A stretch of DNA of 64,000 nucleotides from JALZVT01 sp964634815 (lineage in GTDB: Bacteria > Pseudomonadota > Gammaproteobacteria > Pseudomonadales > Azotimanducaceae), in assembly GCA_964634815.1 (NCBI GenBank), contig CAZWMD010000012.1, positions 38,596 to 102,595 of the forward strand, read 5' to 3'. The position numbers were made by a program, and so were the translations under genes. The notes under the pieces were generated by a model. It made no database searches. It was not told where the DNA came from and saw only the letters and a program-made list of their open reading frames with translations. Position 1 is the stretch's first letter; the number at the start of each line of letters is the position of its first letter. This document shows, piece by piece, positions 8,427 through 16,331 of the stretch.

Positions 8427-9149
8427 ATGAACTCGAATTTAAGATTTTCACCCAATATTTTCCGCTCAGTTGCGAATTTGGTTGCTGGCGCAGGGTTTGC
8501 CTTCAGAGCGTTGACATTGACTCTGTTTGGTCTGCTGTCTGGCGCAACCTTTGCCGCCGAACCTGTAAGTGATTCGCCGCACGAAGTGATACGCGCGACA
8601 TCAAAACAACTGGTCGCGTTGATTGACGAAGCACGTGGCTACGTAGATGAGACGCCAGAAAAATATCACGCAGAAGTGCAAGCGCTGCTTGATCCGGTGG
8701 TTGATTTTCGGTCGTTTTCCCGGCTCGTTATGGCTTCGCATTACAAGCGGGCAAGTGTTGATCAACGTAAGCGCTTTGCGCGCACCTTTAAGAGTTCTTT
8801 GGTGCAAACCTATGCCAGCGCTTTGATGCAATTCAGCAATGAAGAAATCAAAGTGCTTGATCCGACCCGCGCGCCTCGTGATCCTCGGCGGCCGACCGTG
8901 AATATGGAAATCACAACAGCCAGCGGCGCGGTCTACCCACTAAGCTATACGATGGGCAAGAACAAGGCAGGCGACTGGCAGATGAAGAACATCATCATCA
9001 ATGGCATCAACCTGGGGCTAACGTTTCGTAATCAGTTCGGTAGTGCGGTGAAAGATCCTCAGTATGGAGGTGATCTCGACAAGGTAATTGATGCCTGGGG
9101 TGGTCTCGTTAGCGAAGTTGATGCCACAGGCGCCAGTGAAGACGCCTGA
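8427..9149 (+). CDS. mlaC: Periplasmic phospholipid-binding protein MlaC
   Basis: A 240-residue secreted MlaC/Ttg2D-family shuttle that ferries phospholipids between the MlaA-porin complex and MlaFEDB. An N-terminal hydrophobic stretch ending GATFAAEP is a signal peptide. The mature domain has the family pattern DFRSFSRLVMASHYKRAS and LVQTYASALMQF. mlaD lies 24 bases upstream and mlaB two bases downstream. Confidence 0.94.
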   Translation: MNSNLRFSPNIFRSVANLVAGAGFAFRALTLTLFGLLSGATFAAEPVSDSPHEVIRATSKQLVALIDEARGYVDETPEKYHAEVQALLDPVVDFRSFSRLVMASHYKRASVDQRKRFARTFKSSLVQTYASALMQFSNEEIKVLDPTRAPRDPRRPTVNMEITTASGAVYPLSYTMGKNKAGDWQMKNIIINGINLGLTFRNQFGSAVKDPQYGGDLDKVIDAWGGLVSEVDATGASEDA

Positions 9150-9151
9150 GC

Positions 9152-9520
9152 GTGACTGAGTCCTTACTAATTCGGTCAAATTCTTCAGTCCCTGGTGATG
9201 ACCAACATGCTCAGGGTGAGATTGCCGTGCCGGTTACGCTGTCAAATGCAAATGCCATGACAGCAGCGGGTGAGGCGTTCATTACAGAGAGCTCGGCGTC
9301 CAAGGTGAGTCTCGATATGCAAAACGTGGAGGCAACCTCCGTGGCCGTGGCCGTCGCGCTTGCATGGCTTGCGGCAGCTGCTCGAGAGAGCAAAGAATTG
9401 TGTTTGAGCAATCTGAGCTCAGACTTCAGCGGTGTGATCGAATTCTCTGGCATCACCTCCATGTTTGAAGAACATATCAGCGCTTCGCGCAAAGTTACCG
9501 AGCCTGAGGCTTTCGGGTAG
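9152..9520 (+). CDS. mlaB: STAS-domain protein MlaB
   Basis: A 122-residue cytoplasmic STAS-domain protein in the mlaB position, expected to bind MlaF and stabilise the transporter. It starts at GTG two bases after mlaC. The STAS fold is suggested by a first strand (AVPVTLSNANA), a central VSLDMQNVEATSV segment and a C-terminal FSGVIEFSGITSMFE. The usual loop D-[ST]-[AS]-G is replaced by EATSV, so the loop that contacts the ATPase is divergent. Assignment is mainly by context and pattern. Confidence 0.82.
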   Translation: MTESLLIRSNSSVPGDDQHAQGEIAVPVTLSNANAMTAAGEAFITESSASKVSLDMQNVEATSVAVAVALAWLAAAARESKELCLSNLSSDFSGVIEFSGITSMFEEHISASRKVTEPEAFG

Positions 9521-9614
9521 CGGTTAAAGCAATTGGCGGAATGTGCCCGGGTTGGGCTGCCAGTGGTTGCTGCGATATTTCACTTATGCTTTTTAGCTTT
9601 TTCAGGAGAACTGT

Positions 9615-9848
9615 GTGATTGAGGAAATCAGATCGTGCATCGAAGCTGAACTCGCCTTCAGCGAGCTTGATGTTCAAGGCGAGGGCGGCCGCTATGAGAT
9701 TTTCATCGTTAGCGATCTGTTCGAAGGAATGAGTCGGGTGAAGAAGCAACAGGCCGTGTATGCGCCCATCAAAGGCCTGTTGGCTGACGGCAGTGTTCAT
9801 GCTGTGACCATCAAAGCGTTTACGCCATCAGAAGTTGAGGGAAGCTGA
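9615..9848 (+). CDS. ibaG: BolA-family protein IbaG
   Basis: A 77-residue BolA/IbaG protein, which partners monothiol glutaredoxins in iron-sulfur trafficking. The GTG start has AGGAG upstream. The family pattern VQGEGGRYEIFIVSDLFEGM, followed by KKQQAVYAPIKG, is clear. Position between mlaB and murA is the conserved ibaG slot (yrbA in E. coli). Confidence 0.93.
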   Translation: MIEEIRSCIEAELAFSELDVQGEGGRYEIFIVSDLFEGMSRVKKQQAVYAPIKGLLADGSVHAVTIKAFTPSEVEGS

Positions 9849-9854
9849 AGACCA

Positions 9855-11132
9855 ATGCAGCAACTCTTGATTCAGGGCGGTCAACCGCTGGTTGGTGAAG
9901 TCCGTACCAGTGGTGCGAAGAATGCAGCATTGCCTTTACTCGCAGCTGCGTTGCTCACCGACGATAAGGTGAACTTCAGTAATGTGCCGATGCTTCATGA
10001 CGTCAGCACGATGTGCAAATTACTGCAAAACCTCGGTGTTGTGCTGGACGCTGATGGTGCAGGCAATGTTGAAACCTGTGCGGCAGATGTGACAGAGCTG
10101 TGCGCTCACTACGATCTTGTAAAAACCATGCGTGCGTCTTTTCTGGTGATGGGCCCTTTGCTTGCCAAGTTCGGCGAGGCTGAGGTGTCTTTACCCGGTG
10201 GCTGTGCGATCGGAGCGCGACCGGTTGACCAGCATCTGAAAGGCTTTGCCGCTCTTGGTGCAGATATCACAGTGAGCGAGGGCTATGTTCGCGCGGCGCT
10301 GCCTGCACGACTCGGCGGTCGCCTGCAGGGCGCCACTGTACTATTTGATATGGTGACTCACACTGGCACCGAAAACCTGTTGATGGCCGCAACGCTTGCC
10401 AAGGGCACTACCGTTCTTGAGAACGCAGCCCGAGAGCCGGAAGTTGTGGATCTCGCGAACTGTCTGGTCAGCATGGGTGCGAAGATCGAAGGCGCAGGAA
10501 CTGCGACCATTGTGATAGAAGGCGTGGACAAGCTGCATGGCGCCTCCCACTCGGTGATCCCCGATCGGGTAGAAGCGGGCACTTATCTCATCGCTGGTGC
10601 CGCGACGGGGGGCAGGGTGACGGCAACTCATGTTCAACCTCATACTCTTGACGCGGTCTGTACAAAGCTGCGCGCTACGGGCGCCTCGGTAGTTGAAGGT
10701 GATAACTGGATCAGTTTGGACATGGGCGGCAAGCGACCTGCGGCCGTAGACATTCGTACCTCTCCTCATCCCGGCTTTCCAACCGACATGCAGGCGCAGT
10801 TTTTGGCTCTTAATGCGATTGCTGAGGGTACCTCCAGAGTGACTGAAACGATCTTTGAGAATCGTTTCATGCATGTACAGGAAATAAACCGATTGGGCGC
10901 CCAGATTGATTTTGAGGGCAGCACCACAGCCATTGTCCGCGGAGTGGAAAAACTCCATGGCGCGCCCATAATGGCGACCGACCTACGAGCCTCATCCAGT
11001 CTGGTAATTGCTGGCCTGGCAGCGGAAGGTGAAACACTGGTGGACCGGATATATCACATCGATCGTGGCTACGAACGTCTTGAAGAAAAACTTGCGCAAA
11101 TCGGCGCGCGCGTGTCTCGCGTCAGGCCTTGA
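9855..11132 (+). CDS. murA: UDP-N-acetylglucosamine 1-carboxyvinyltransferase MurA
   Basis: First committed enzyme of peptidoglycan synthesis, adding enolpyruvate from PEP to UDP-GlcNAc. 425 residues, close to the usual 419. The catalytic Cys is in LPGGCAIGARPVD (Cys117, the Cys115 of E. coli), so fosfomycin sensitivity is expected. Lys22 in SGAKNAALP is the substrate-binding Lys. It follows ibaG by six bases and precedes hisG, as in Pseudomonas. Confidence 0.98.
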   Translation: MQQLLIQGGQPLVGEVRTSGAKNAALPLLAAALLTDDKVNFSNVPMLHDVSTMCKLLQNLGVVLDADGAGNVETCAADVTELCAHYDLVKTMRASFLVMGPLLAKFGEAEVSLPGGCAIGARPVDQHLKGFAALGADITVSEGYVRAALPARLGGRLQGATVLFDMVTHTGTENLLMAATLAKGTTVLENAAREPEVVDLANCLVSMGAKIEGAGTATIVIEGVDKLHGASHSVIPDRVEAGTYLIAGAATGGRVTATHVQPHTLDAVCTKLRATGASVVEGDNWISLDMGGKRPAAVDIRTSPHPGFPTDMQAQFLALNAIAEGTSRVTETIFENRFMHVQEINRLGAQIDFEGSTTAIVRGVEKLHGAPIMATDLRASSSLVIAGLAAEGETLVDRIYHIDRGYERLEEKLAQIGARVSRVRP

Positions 11133-11141
11133 GCTCTAACC

Positions 11142-11771
11142 ATGCTGACTATTGCACTTAACAAGGGCAGCCGAATTCTCGGGAAGTGTTTACCACTCCT
11201 GGCGGCAGCGGGCATAGAGCCTGCAGAGGATCTTTCTGTAACGCGCAAACTGGTTGTACCCAGCAAGTGCGGGACGGCGCGACTGGTCATCATGCGTGGT
11301 GATGATGTGCCAACCTTTGTGGAGTATGGCGCTGCCGACATAGGCATTGTGGGTAAGGACACGCTACTGGAAACAGCAGCCACAGAGTATTTTGAACGAT
11401 TGGATCTTGGCGTTGCTCGCTGCAATCTGATGACGGCAGGTCCGCCAGGTGCGGCGACGCCAATTGGTCCGGTGCGTGTTGCCACCAAGTTTGCCAAGAC
11501 GGCGGTGGCGTTTTTCGCTGAGAAGGGACAACAGGTAAATATTATCAAGCTTTCAGGGGCTCTCGAGCTTGCGCCTCAGCTTGGTCTGGCGGATCTGATT
11601 GTGGATATTGTAGAAACCGGAGCGACCCTGCGCGCAAACGGTTTGGTGGCGATCGATGTGGTTCGGGAAATATCAACACGAGTGATCGTCAATCGCGCAG
11701 CGATGAAAACCAAGCATGCGGAAGTTGAGTCGTTGCTCGATCGTTTGCGCGACGCAGTAGGCGGAGCCTAG
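11142..11771 (+). CDS. hisG: ATP phosphoribosyltransferase HisG, short form
   Basis: First step of histidine synthesis: condensation of ATP with PRPP. At 209 residues this is the short form, which lacks the C-terminal regulatory domain and in known systems needs HisZ as partner. The family pattern LNKGSRILGKCLPLL, DIGIVGKD and the PRPP loop DIVETGATLRANGL are visible. hisZ is not in the window. hisD follows after two bases. Confidence 0.95.
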   Translation: MLTIALNKGSRILGKCLPLLAAAGIEPAEDLSVTRKLVVPSKCGTARLVIMRGDDVPTFVEYGAADIGIVGKDTLLETAATEYFERLDLGVARCNLMTAGPPGAATPIGPVRVATKFAKTAVAFFAEKGQQVNIIKLSGALELAPQLGLADLIVDIVETGATLRANGLVAIDVVREISTRVIVNRAAMKTKHAEVESLLDRLRDAVGGA

Positions 11772-11773
11772 CC

Positions 11774-13087
11774 GTGCGTAGACTTAGCTCGGTTGATGCA
11801 GGCTTTGATGAGCAGTTGGCCGATCTGCTTGCCTGGGATACCAGCAACGAGGGTGATCTCGCCCAACAGGTGTCTGCGGTTATTGCTGAGGTACAAAAGA
11901 CCGGCGACGCCGCTGTTATAGACTATACCCGGCGCTTTGATCGCTATGATGTGGCCAATATGGCGGCATTGCGCGTCAGTGCTGATGAATTACAAAGTGC
12001 CTTTGTTGGTTTGCCGGCGATAGAGGCCGAGGCTCTGGGAGCAGCTGCTCAGCGAGTTCGCGACTATCACAACCACCAGGGAGAATCCTCCTGGAGTTAT
12101 GAGGACTCGCTCGGCAACGAGCTTGGCCAGAAAGTAACGGCGCTTCGGCGTATCGGTGTTTATGTGCCTGGTGGACAGGCGGCTTATCCATCAACAGTGT
12201 TGATGACCGTGATTCCAGCAAGGGTTGCGGGGGTTCAGGAGGTGGTAATGGTAGTACCCACCCCGGATGCCCTTCGTAACCCTCTGGTTCTTGCCGCCGC
12301 CCATATTGCCGGGGTGGATGAAGTCATCACTATCGGTGGTGCCCAGGCGATTGCCGCTTTGGCTTATGGTACCCAAACGATTGAACGGGTAGACAAGATT
12401 GTTGGTCCGGGCGGAGCCTATGTTGCCGAAGCCAAGCGGCAGGTTTTTGGTCCTGTAGATATAGACATGATTGCGGGCCCCAGTGAAATTCTGTTGATTG
12501 CGGATGACGCGGCTAACCCCGAGTGGCTGGCGCTTGATCTGTTTTCTCAGGCCGAGCACGACGCAGCCGCTCAGGCGATCCTGCTCACCCCAAGTGAGGC
12601 CCTTCTCGGCGCGGTTGCGAGCGAGATTGAGCGCTTGCTGCCAACCATGAAGCGTGCTGACTTGATTCGTCAGTCGCTGGACAACCGCGGAGCGTTGATA
12701 CTGACCCGTGATCTGTCTGAGGCGGTGGCAATTTCTAATCGCGTGGCGCCGGAGCACCTGGCCATAAATGTGGCTTCTGAGCGTGAAGAAGCCGTGTTTG
12801 AAGGCGTAAATAATGCGGGGGCTATCTTTATAGGCGCCGGGTCGGCTGAAGTTATGGGTGACTATGCCGCCGGTCCCAGTCATGTGCTGCCAACCTTTGG
12901 GACAGCACGTTATGCCTCACCGCTGGGAGTCTATGACTTTCAGAAACGCTCCTCTGTTATTCGTTTGTCGGAGCAAGGCGGGCAAGAGGTGGCGCGCATT
13001 GCCAGCGTACTTGCAGACGGCGAAGGCCTCGAAGCGCATGCTCGTGCCGCAAGGGCGCGAATAGCTAACTTCAACCACAACGCCTAG
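11774..13087 (+). CDS. hisD: Histidinol dehydrogenase HisD
   Basis: A 437-residue zinc enzyme oxidising histidinol to histidine in two NAD-dependent steps. Family markers include RRIGVYVPGGQAAYPSTVLM, VDKIVGPGGAYVAEAK and the metal-binding SQAEHD and GPSHVLPT segments. It starts at GTG directly after hisG. hisC, which often follows in Pseudomonas, is absent; zapE comes next. Confidence 0.97.
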   Translation: MRRLSSVDAGFDEQLADLLAWDTSNEGDLAQQVSAVIAEVQKTGDAAVIDYTRRFDRYDVANMAALRVSADELQSAFVGLPAIEAEALGAAAQRVRDYHNHQGESSWSYEDSLGNELGQKVTALRRIGVYVPGGQAAYPSTVLMTVIPARVAGVQEVVMVVPTPDALRNPLVLAAAHIAGVDEVITIGGAQAIAALAYGTQTIERVDKIVGPGGAYVAEAKRQVFGPVDIDMIAGPSEILLIADDAANPEWLALDLFSQAEHDAAAQAILLTPSEALLGAVASEIERLLPTMKRADLIRQSLDNRGALILTRDLSEAVAISNRVAPEHLAINVASEREEAVFEGVNNAGAIFIGAGSAEVMGDYAAGPSHVLPTFGTARYASPLGVYDFQKRSSVIRLSEQGGQEVARIASVLADGEGLEAHARAARARIANFNHNA

Positions 13088-13094
13088 GCAGGCT

Positions 13095-14225
13095 ATGAGC
13101 GAAGGATCACCTGCAGAACGCTATGCACAGCTTCTCGAGATCGGAGAGCTGTCTCGCGACGAAGGTCAGGCGCTGGCGGTTGCGGCCCTGGATGACCTCT
13201 ACAAACGCATACTCGAGCGGGCGAGCTCCGATGCAGAGACTTCTGATTCTGGGGGTTTGTTTCAGCGCATACTTGGCAAGTTTCGCCAGGACGAACCTTT
13301 GCCGGTCTTGCAGGGACTGTACATGTGGGGTGGCGTAGGTCGCGGCAAGACCTTTCTGATGGATCTGTTTGTTGAATCTCTGCCACCAAATACAGCGCTC
13401 AGAATGCACTTTCACCGGTTTATGCAGGAAGTGCATCGCTCTCTTAACGCCAACTCCGGAGCGCCCAACCCCCTGTTGCTGGTTGCAGATGAATTTGCGA
13501 GCCAAGGTTCAGTTCTGTGTTTCGATGAGTTTTTTGTTTCCGATATTGGCGATGCGATGATTCTGGCTGAGTTATTGGCCGCGTTGTTCGATCGGTCGGT
13601 TGCTTTGGTTGCAACCTCTAACGTAGAGCCCAAAAACCTATACGACAACGGTTTGCAGCGGCGCCGCTTTTTGCCTGCTATTGATCTGTTGCACAAGCAT
13701 GTCGACATACTCAATGTCGACGGCGGTGTAGATCATCGTCTGAGAGTGTTGGAGCAGGCCGAGATTTATCACGTTCCGCTGGGTGAAGCGGCTGAGGCGA
13801 GTTTGGCGGCCAGCTTTGCGAGGATTGCCGCGACCGAACAGGTGACTGCCGATGCGGTTCTGCGTGTTGAAGGGCGAGATCTGCACACTCGGGCCTGCGC
13901 GGAAGGGGTTGTCTGGTTTGATTTTGCGCAGCTGTGCGATGGCCCGCGTAGCCAAAACGACTACATTGAGCTTGCGCGGTTGTTCCACAGCGTCGTGATA
14001 AGCGATGTTCCCTGCTTCACGTCCAAGATTGAAGATCAGGCCCGGCGTTTCATCAGTCTGGTAGATGAGTTCTATGATCGGGGAGTGAAGCTCATTGTCT
14101 CGGCAGAGCAGCCCGTGCCGGCGCTCTATCAGGGTGAACGTTTGACCTTTGAGTTTGAGCGCACGGAGAGTCGGTTGCTCGAAATGCGTTCGCGCGAATA
14201 CCTCGCTCGGGAGCATCGAGCGTAA
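13095..14225 (+). CDS. zapE: Cell division ATPase ZapE (AFG1/YhcM family)
   Basis: A 376-residue AFG1-like P-loop ATPase. Walker A is GGVGRGKT (79-86) and Walker B LCFDEFFVSD. The family pattern RMHFHRFMQEVH and the later ATSNVEPKNLYDNGLQRRRFLP (sensor/arginine finger region) confirm it. ZapE acts at the constricting Z-ring in E. coli. It starts seven bases after hisD and ends the long run that begins at mlaF. Confidence 0.93.
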   Translation: MSEGSPAERYAQLLEIGELSRDEGQALAVAALDDLYKRILERASSDAETSDSGGLFQRILGKFRQDEPLPVLQGLYMWGGVGRGKTFLMDLFVESLPPNTALRMHFHRFMQEVHRSLNANSGAPNPLLLVADEFASQGSVLCFDEFFVSDIGDAMILAELLAALFDRSVALVATSNVEPKNLYDNGLQRRRFLPAIDLLHKHVDILNVDGGVDHRLRVLEQAEIYHVPLGEAAEASLAASFARIAATEQVTADAVLRVEGRDLHTRACAEGVVWFDFAQLCDGPRSQNDYIELARLFHSVVISDVPCFTSKIEDQARRFISLVDEFYDRGVKLIVSAEQPVPALYQGERLTFEFERTESRLLEMRSREYLAREHRA

Positions 14226-14229
14226 TTAA

Positions 14230-14250
14230 GTTGAAAATACAACATAATTA
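14230..14250. promoter_or_regulatory. AT-rich palindromic motif after zapE
   Basis: GTTG, six bases, CAAC, then ATAATTA, extended on the left by TAATTAA, so an imperfect palindrome. No T tract follows, so it is not an obvious terminator. Nearly the same motif (GTTG, eight bases, CAAC, ATAATT) occurs upstream of pilA at 50710-50731. It may be a binding site of a DNA-binding protein or a chance AT-rich palindrome. Confidence 0.3.
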
Positions 14251-14313
14251 GGTGGGCATCACCAAATCGCGTGGGCTGGCCCGGGGAATATTCGGCCGAG
14301 CGACGAACTTTGA

Positions 14314-14342
14314 TTGCCTTCGACGGCCCGCGTCGCTAGAAT
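14314..14342 (+). promoter_or_regulatory. Sigma-70 type promoter for rplM-rpsI
   Basis: TTGCCT (14314-14319), a 17-base spacer and TAGAAT (14337-14342) make a good housekeeping promoter. Transcription would start near 14349, giving a leader of about 88 bases before rplM. In E. coli the rplM leader takes part in autogenous control by L13; whether this leader does so is inference. Confidence 0.6.
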
Positions 14343-14436
14343 CCGCATCCCTTTTCATTGGGCGGTTCAGCGTATTTTTGCGATACAGCTGCCACTCAAC
14401 CAAGTTATCAATTTTATTCAGCGTGCGAATCACACC

Positions 14437-14874
14437 ATGAAGACCGTTAGTGTTAGAGCCGAGGACGTCCGTCGAGACTGGGTAGTTATCGACGCCGCAG
14501 AGCACACCTTGGGTCGCCTTGCGACCGAAGTGGCCAGTCGTCTGCGCGGCAAGCACAAGCCCGAGTACACCCCTCATGTTGATACCGGCGACTACATTAT
14601 TGTGGTCAATGCCGACAAGATTAAGGTGACGGGCAAGAAAGAAACCGACAAGCTGTATTACCGACACACGGGTTATCCCGGTGGTATCAAGGAAACACCG
14701 CTTGGCAAGATGCGCGAGACTCATCCCGAGCGCATCATCGAGAAAGCGGTTAAAGGCATGCTGCCGAAAAATCCGCTTGGGCGGCAGATGTATCGAAAAT
14801 TAAAGGTCTATGCCGGTGCCGAGCACCCGCATGAGGCCCAACAACCAAAGGTTTTGGAGTTCAATAATGGCTGA
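14437..14874 (+). CDS. rplM: 50S ribosomal protein L13
   Basis: 145 residues, matching L13 (142 in E. coli). The start MKTVSVRAEDVRRDWVVIDA is characteristic; an upstream in-frame ATG at 14314 lies in the promoter and is rejected. Conserved segments are AEHTLGRLATEVASRLRGKH and the C-terminal GMLPKNPLGRQMYRKLKVYAG. It forms an operon with rpsI, overlapping it by eight bases. Confidence 0.98.
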   Translation: MKTVSVRAEDVRRDWVVIDAAEHTLGRLATEVASRLRGKHKPEYTPHVDTGDYIIVVNADKIKVTGKKETDKLYYRHTGYPGGIKETPLGKMRETHPERIIEKAVKGMLPKNPLGRQMYRKLKVYAGAEHPHEAQQPKVLEFNNG

Positions 14875-15259
14875 AGCAGCCAGTTACGGCACAGGACGTC
14901 GAAAGACGTCTACCGCACGGGTATTTGTTAATCCTGGTAGCGGCGTGATTAGTGTTAACTCGCGTCCACTCGATGAGTATTTTGGTCGCGAAACCGCGCG
15001 GATGATTGTGCGGCAGCCGCTGGAAGTTGCTGGCGCAGACGGTCGGTTCGACATCAAAGTCACCGTTTCCGGTGGCGGTGGCTCCGGCCAGGCGGGTGCG
15101 ATTCGCCACGGTATTGCCCGAGCACTGGTTGACTACGATGAGACCCTGCGCGGCCCTATGCGTCAGGCTGGGTTGTTAACCCGTGATGCCAGAGCGGTTG
15201 AGCGGAAGAAGATTGGTCTGCGTAAAGCACGCAAGAAACCTCAGTTCTCCAAGCGTTAA
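14867..15259 (+). CDS. rpsI: 30S ribosomal protein S9
   Basis: 130 residues starting MAEAASYGTGRRKTSTARVF, the classic S9 N-terminus, and ending KKPQFSKR, the C-terminal tail that reaches the P site tRNA. The start is ATG 14867, preceded by TTGGAG, inside the last codons of rplM. A longer frame from 14810 is an rplM overlap and is not used. Confidence 0.98.
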   Translation: MAEAASYGTGRRKTSTARVFVNPGSGVISVNSRPLDEYFGRETARMIVRQPLEVAGADGRFDIKVTVSGGGGSGQAGAIRHGIARALVDYDETLRGPMRQAGLLTRDARAVERKKIGLRKARKKPQFSKR

Positions 15260-15647
15260 ATCACTCAAGGATTTATGCCAATGAGCCCTGCAGACATTGC
15301 TCTGCAGAGGTGGGCTGCAGCTACTCGAAACTAGCCGTCCGTTTCTGAAACCGGAACCAGCAAGCTGCGCCTCGAGACAACTCCAGGGAAAGTGCCTGGC
15401 ACCTGTTTTGATCCAGATTATTCAGTGCAACTGGACGATAAATCACCAAATTTTCGAGTGCTTTTTCTCTGTCTTTTTGTGTTTCCAGCCGGCGCTTTAG
15501 TGCGTTTTGGCTATCCTTATATGGTAATATTCTGCGGTTTTGTGCAACGCGGTATTTGAGTGTTGCGAGAATCCGACAATTGCAGCTAATTCAACGGTTA
15601 AGCTGAAGATTAGACAGCTGTAAAACAGCTAACGGGAGCAGTGAAAC
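15260..15647. other. Intergenic region rpsI-petA
   Basis: 388 bases without a convincing gene. A perfect 7-base inverted repeat (CTGCAGA at 15288-15294, TCTGCAG at 15301-15307) just after rpsI could form a 3' hairpin, though no T tract follows. A short palindrome GTGCCTGGCAC followed by CTGTTTTG lies near 15390-15410. An AT-rich stretch near 15510-15530 (TATATGGTAATATT) may hold the pet operon promoter, but I find no well-spaced -35 box. Confidence 0.5.
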
Positions 15648-16331
15648 GTGGCCGAAGACGCCCTCGCACCAGATGCGGTTGCATCGTCCAGCGCCAGTGA
15701 TGGCAGCAGTAATGGAACAGGTGATAGCTCTGGTGAACCCAGAGAAATTAATCAGAGTCGTCGCTACTTTCTGATCGGCGCGACGGCCGCTGTGGGAGCC
15801 GTTGGTGTGGTTGGGGCTGCTGTCCCTTTTCTGGCTTCCTGGGCACCCAGCGCCAAAGCACGCGCAGCCGGTGCTCCAGTTCGGATAGATATTTCAAAAA
15901 TTGAAATGAACAACATGATCGGCCCCATACCCACATGGCGTGGTAACCCGGTTTTTGTATTGCGTCGTGACCAGGCCGCGATCGAGCGTTTGGAGTCCCA
16001 AACGGAAAATCTGGCAGACCCGGATTCACAGCGACCGCAGCAGCCAACTTACGCGCAGAACACTCCGCGGTCGCGAAAAGCTGAGATCGGTGTCTATATT
16101 GGTTTGTGCACACATCTGGGTTGTTCGCCGAAGTACCACGGCAAAGTTCAGCCCGAGCCCTTTGATGCGAATTGGCAAGGCGGCTTCTTTTGCCCTTGTC
16201 ATGGTTCCAAATTCGACCTGGCCGGTCGCGTCGTTAAGGCCGTACCCGCGCCAGCCAACCTTGAAGTTCCACCGCACAGCTATGTTAGCGATAGCGAGAT
16301 AGTGATTGGTGTCGATGAGGAGAACGCCTGA
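15648..16331 (+). CDS. petA: Ubiquinol-cytochrome c reductase iron-sulfur subunit (Rieske)
   Basis: Rieske subunit of the bc1 complex, 227 residues. The Fe-S ligands lie in CTHLGC (Cys154, His156) and CPCHGS (Cys182, His185). A twin-arginine-like signal anchor (SRRYFLIGATAAVGAVG, about residues 40-56) holds it in the membrane with the cluster in the periplasm. Ahead of it is an unusual Ser/Gly/Asp-rich tail of about 38 residues. The GTG start has GGGAG upstream; it is first in petABC, overlapping petB by one base. Confidence 0.97.
   Translation: MAEDALAPDAVASSSASDGSSNGTGDSSGEPREINQSRRYFLIGATAAVGAVGVVGAAVPFLASWAPSAKARAAGAPVRIDISKIEMNNMIGPIPTWRGNPVFVLRRDQAAIERLESQTENLADPDSQRPQQPTYAQNTPRSRKAEIGVYIGLCTHLGCSPKYHGKVQPEPFDANWQGGFFCPCHGSKFDLAGRVVKAVPAPANLEVPPHSYVSDSEIVIGVDEENA

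Noticed and set aside
7862..8455. 197-codon antisense frame over mlaD
   Set aside because: Ser/Thr/Pro/Arg-rich translation typical of antisense frames in moderately GC-rich genes; mlaD itself is clear.
10341..10958. 205-codon open frame antisense to murA
   Set aside because: Same reason: antisense shadow of an essential gene.
12191..12883. 230-codon open frame antisense to hisD
   Set aside because: Opposite a fully conserved enzyme, low-complexity translation without recognisable family.
15297..15500. 67-codon frame between rpsI and petA
   Set aside because: No ribosome binding site or domain; the region looks like untranslated spacer.
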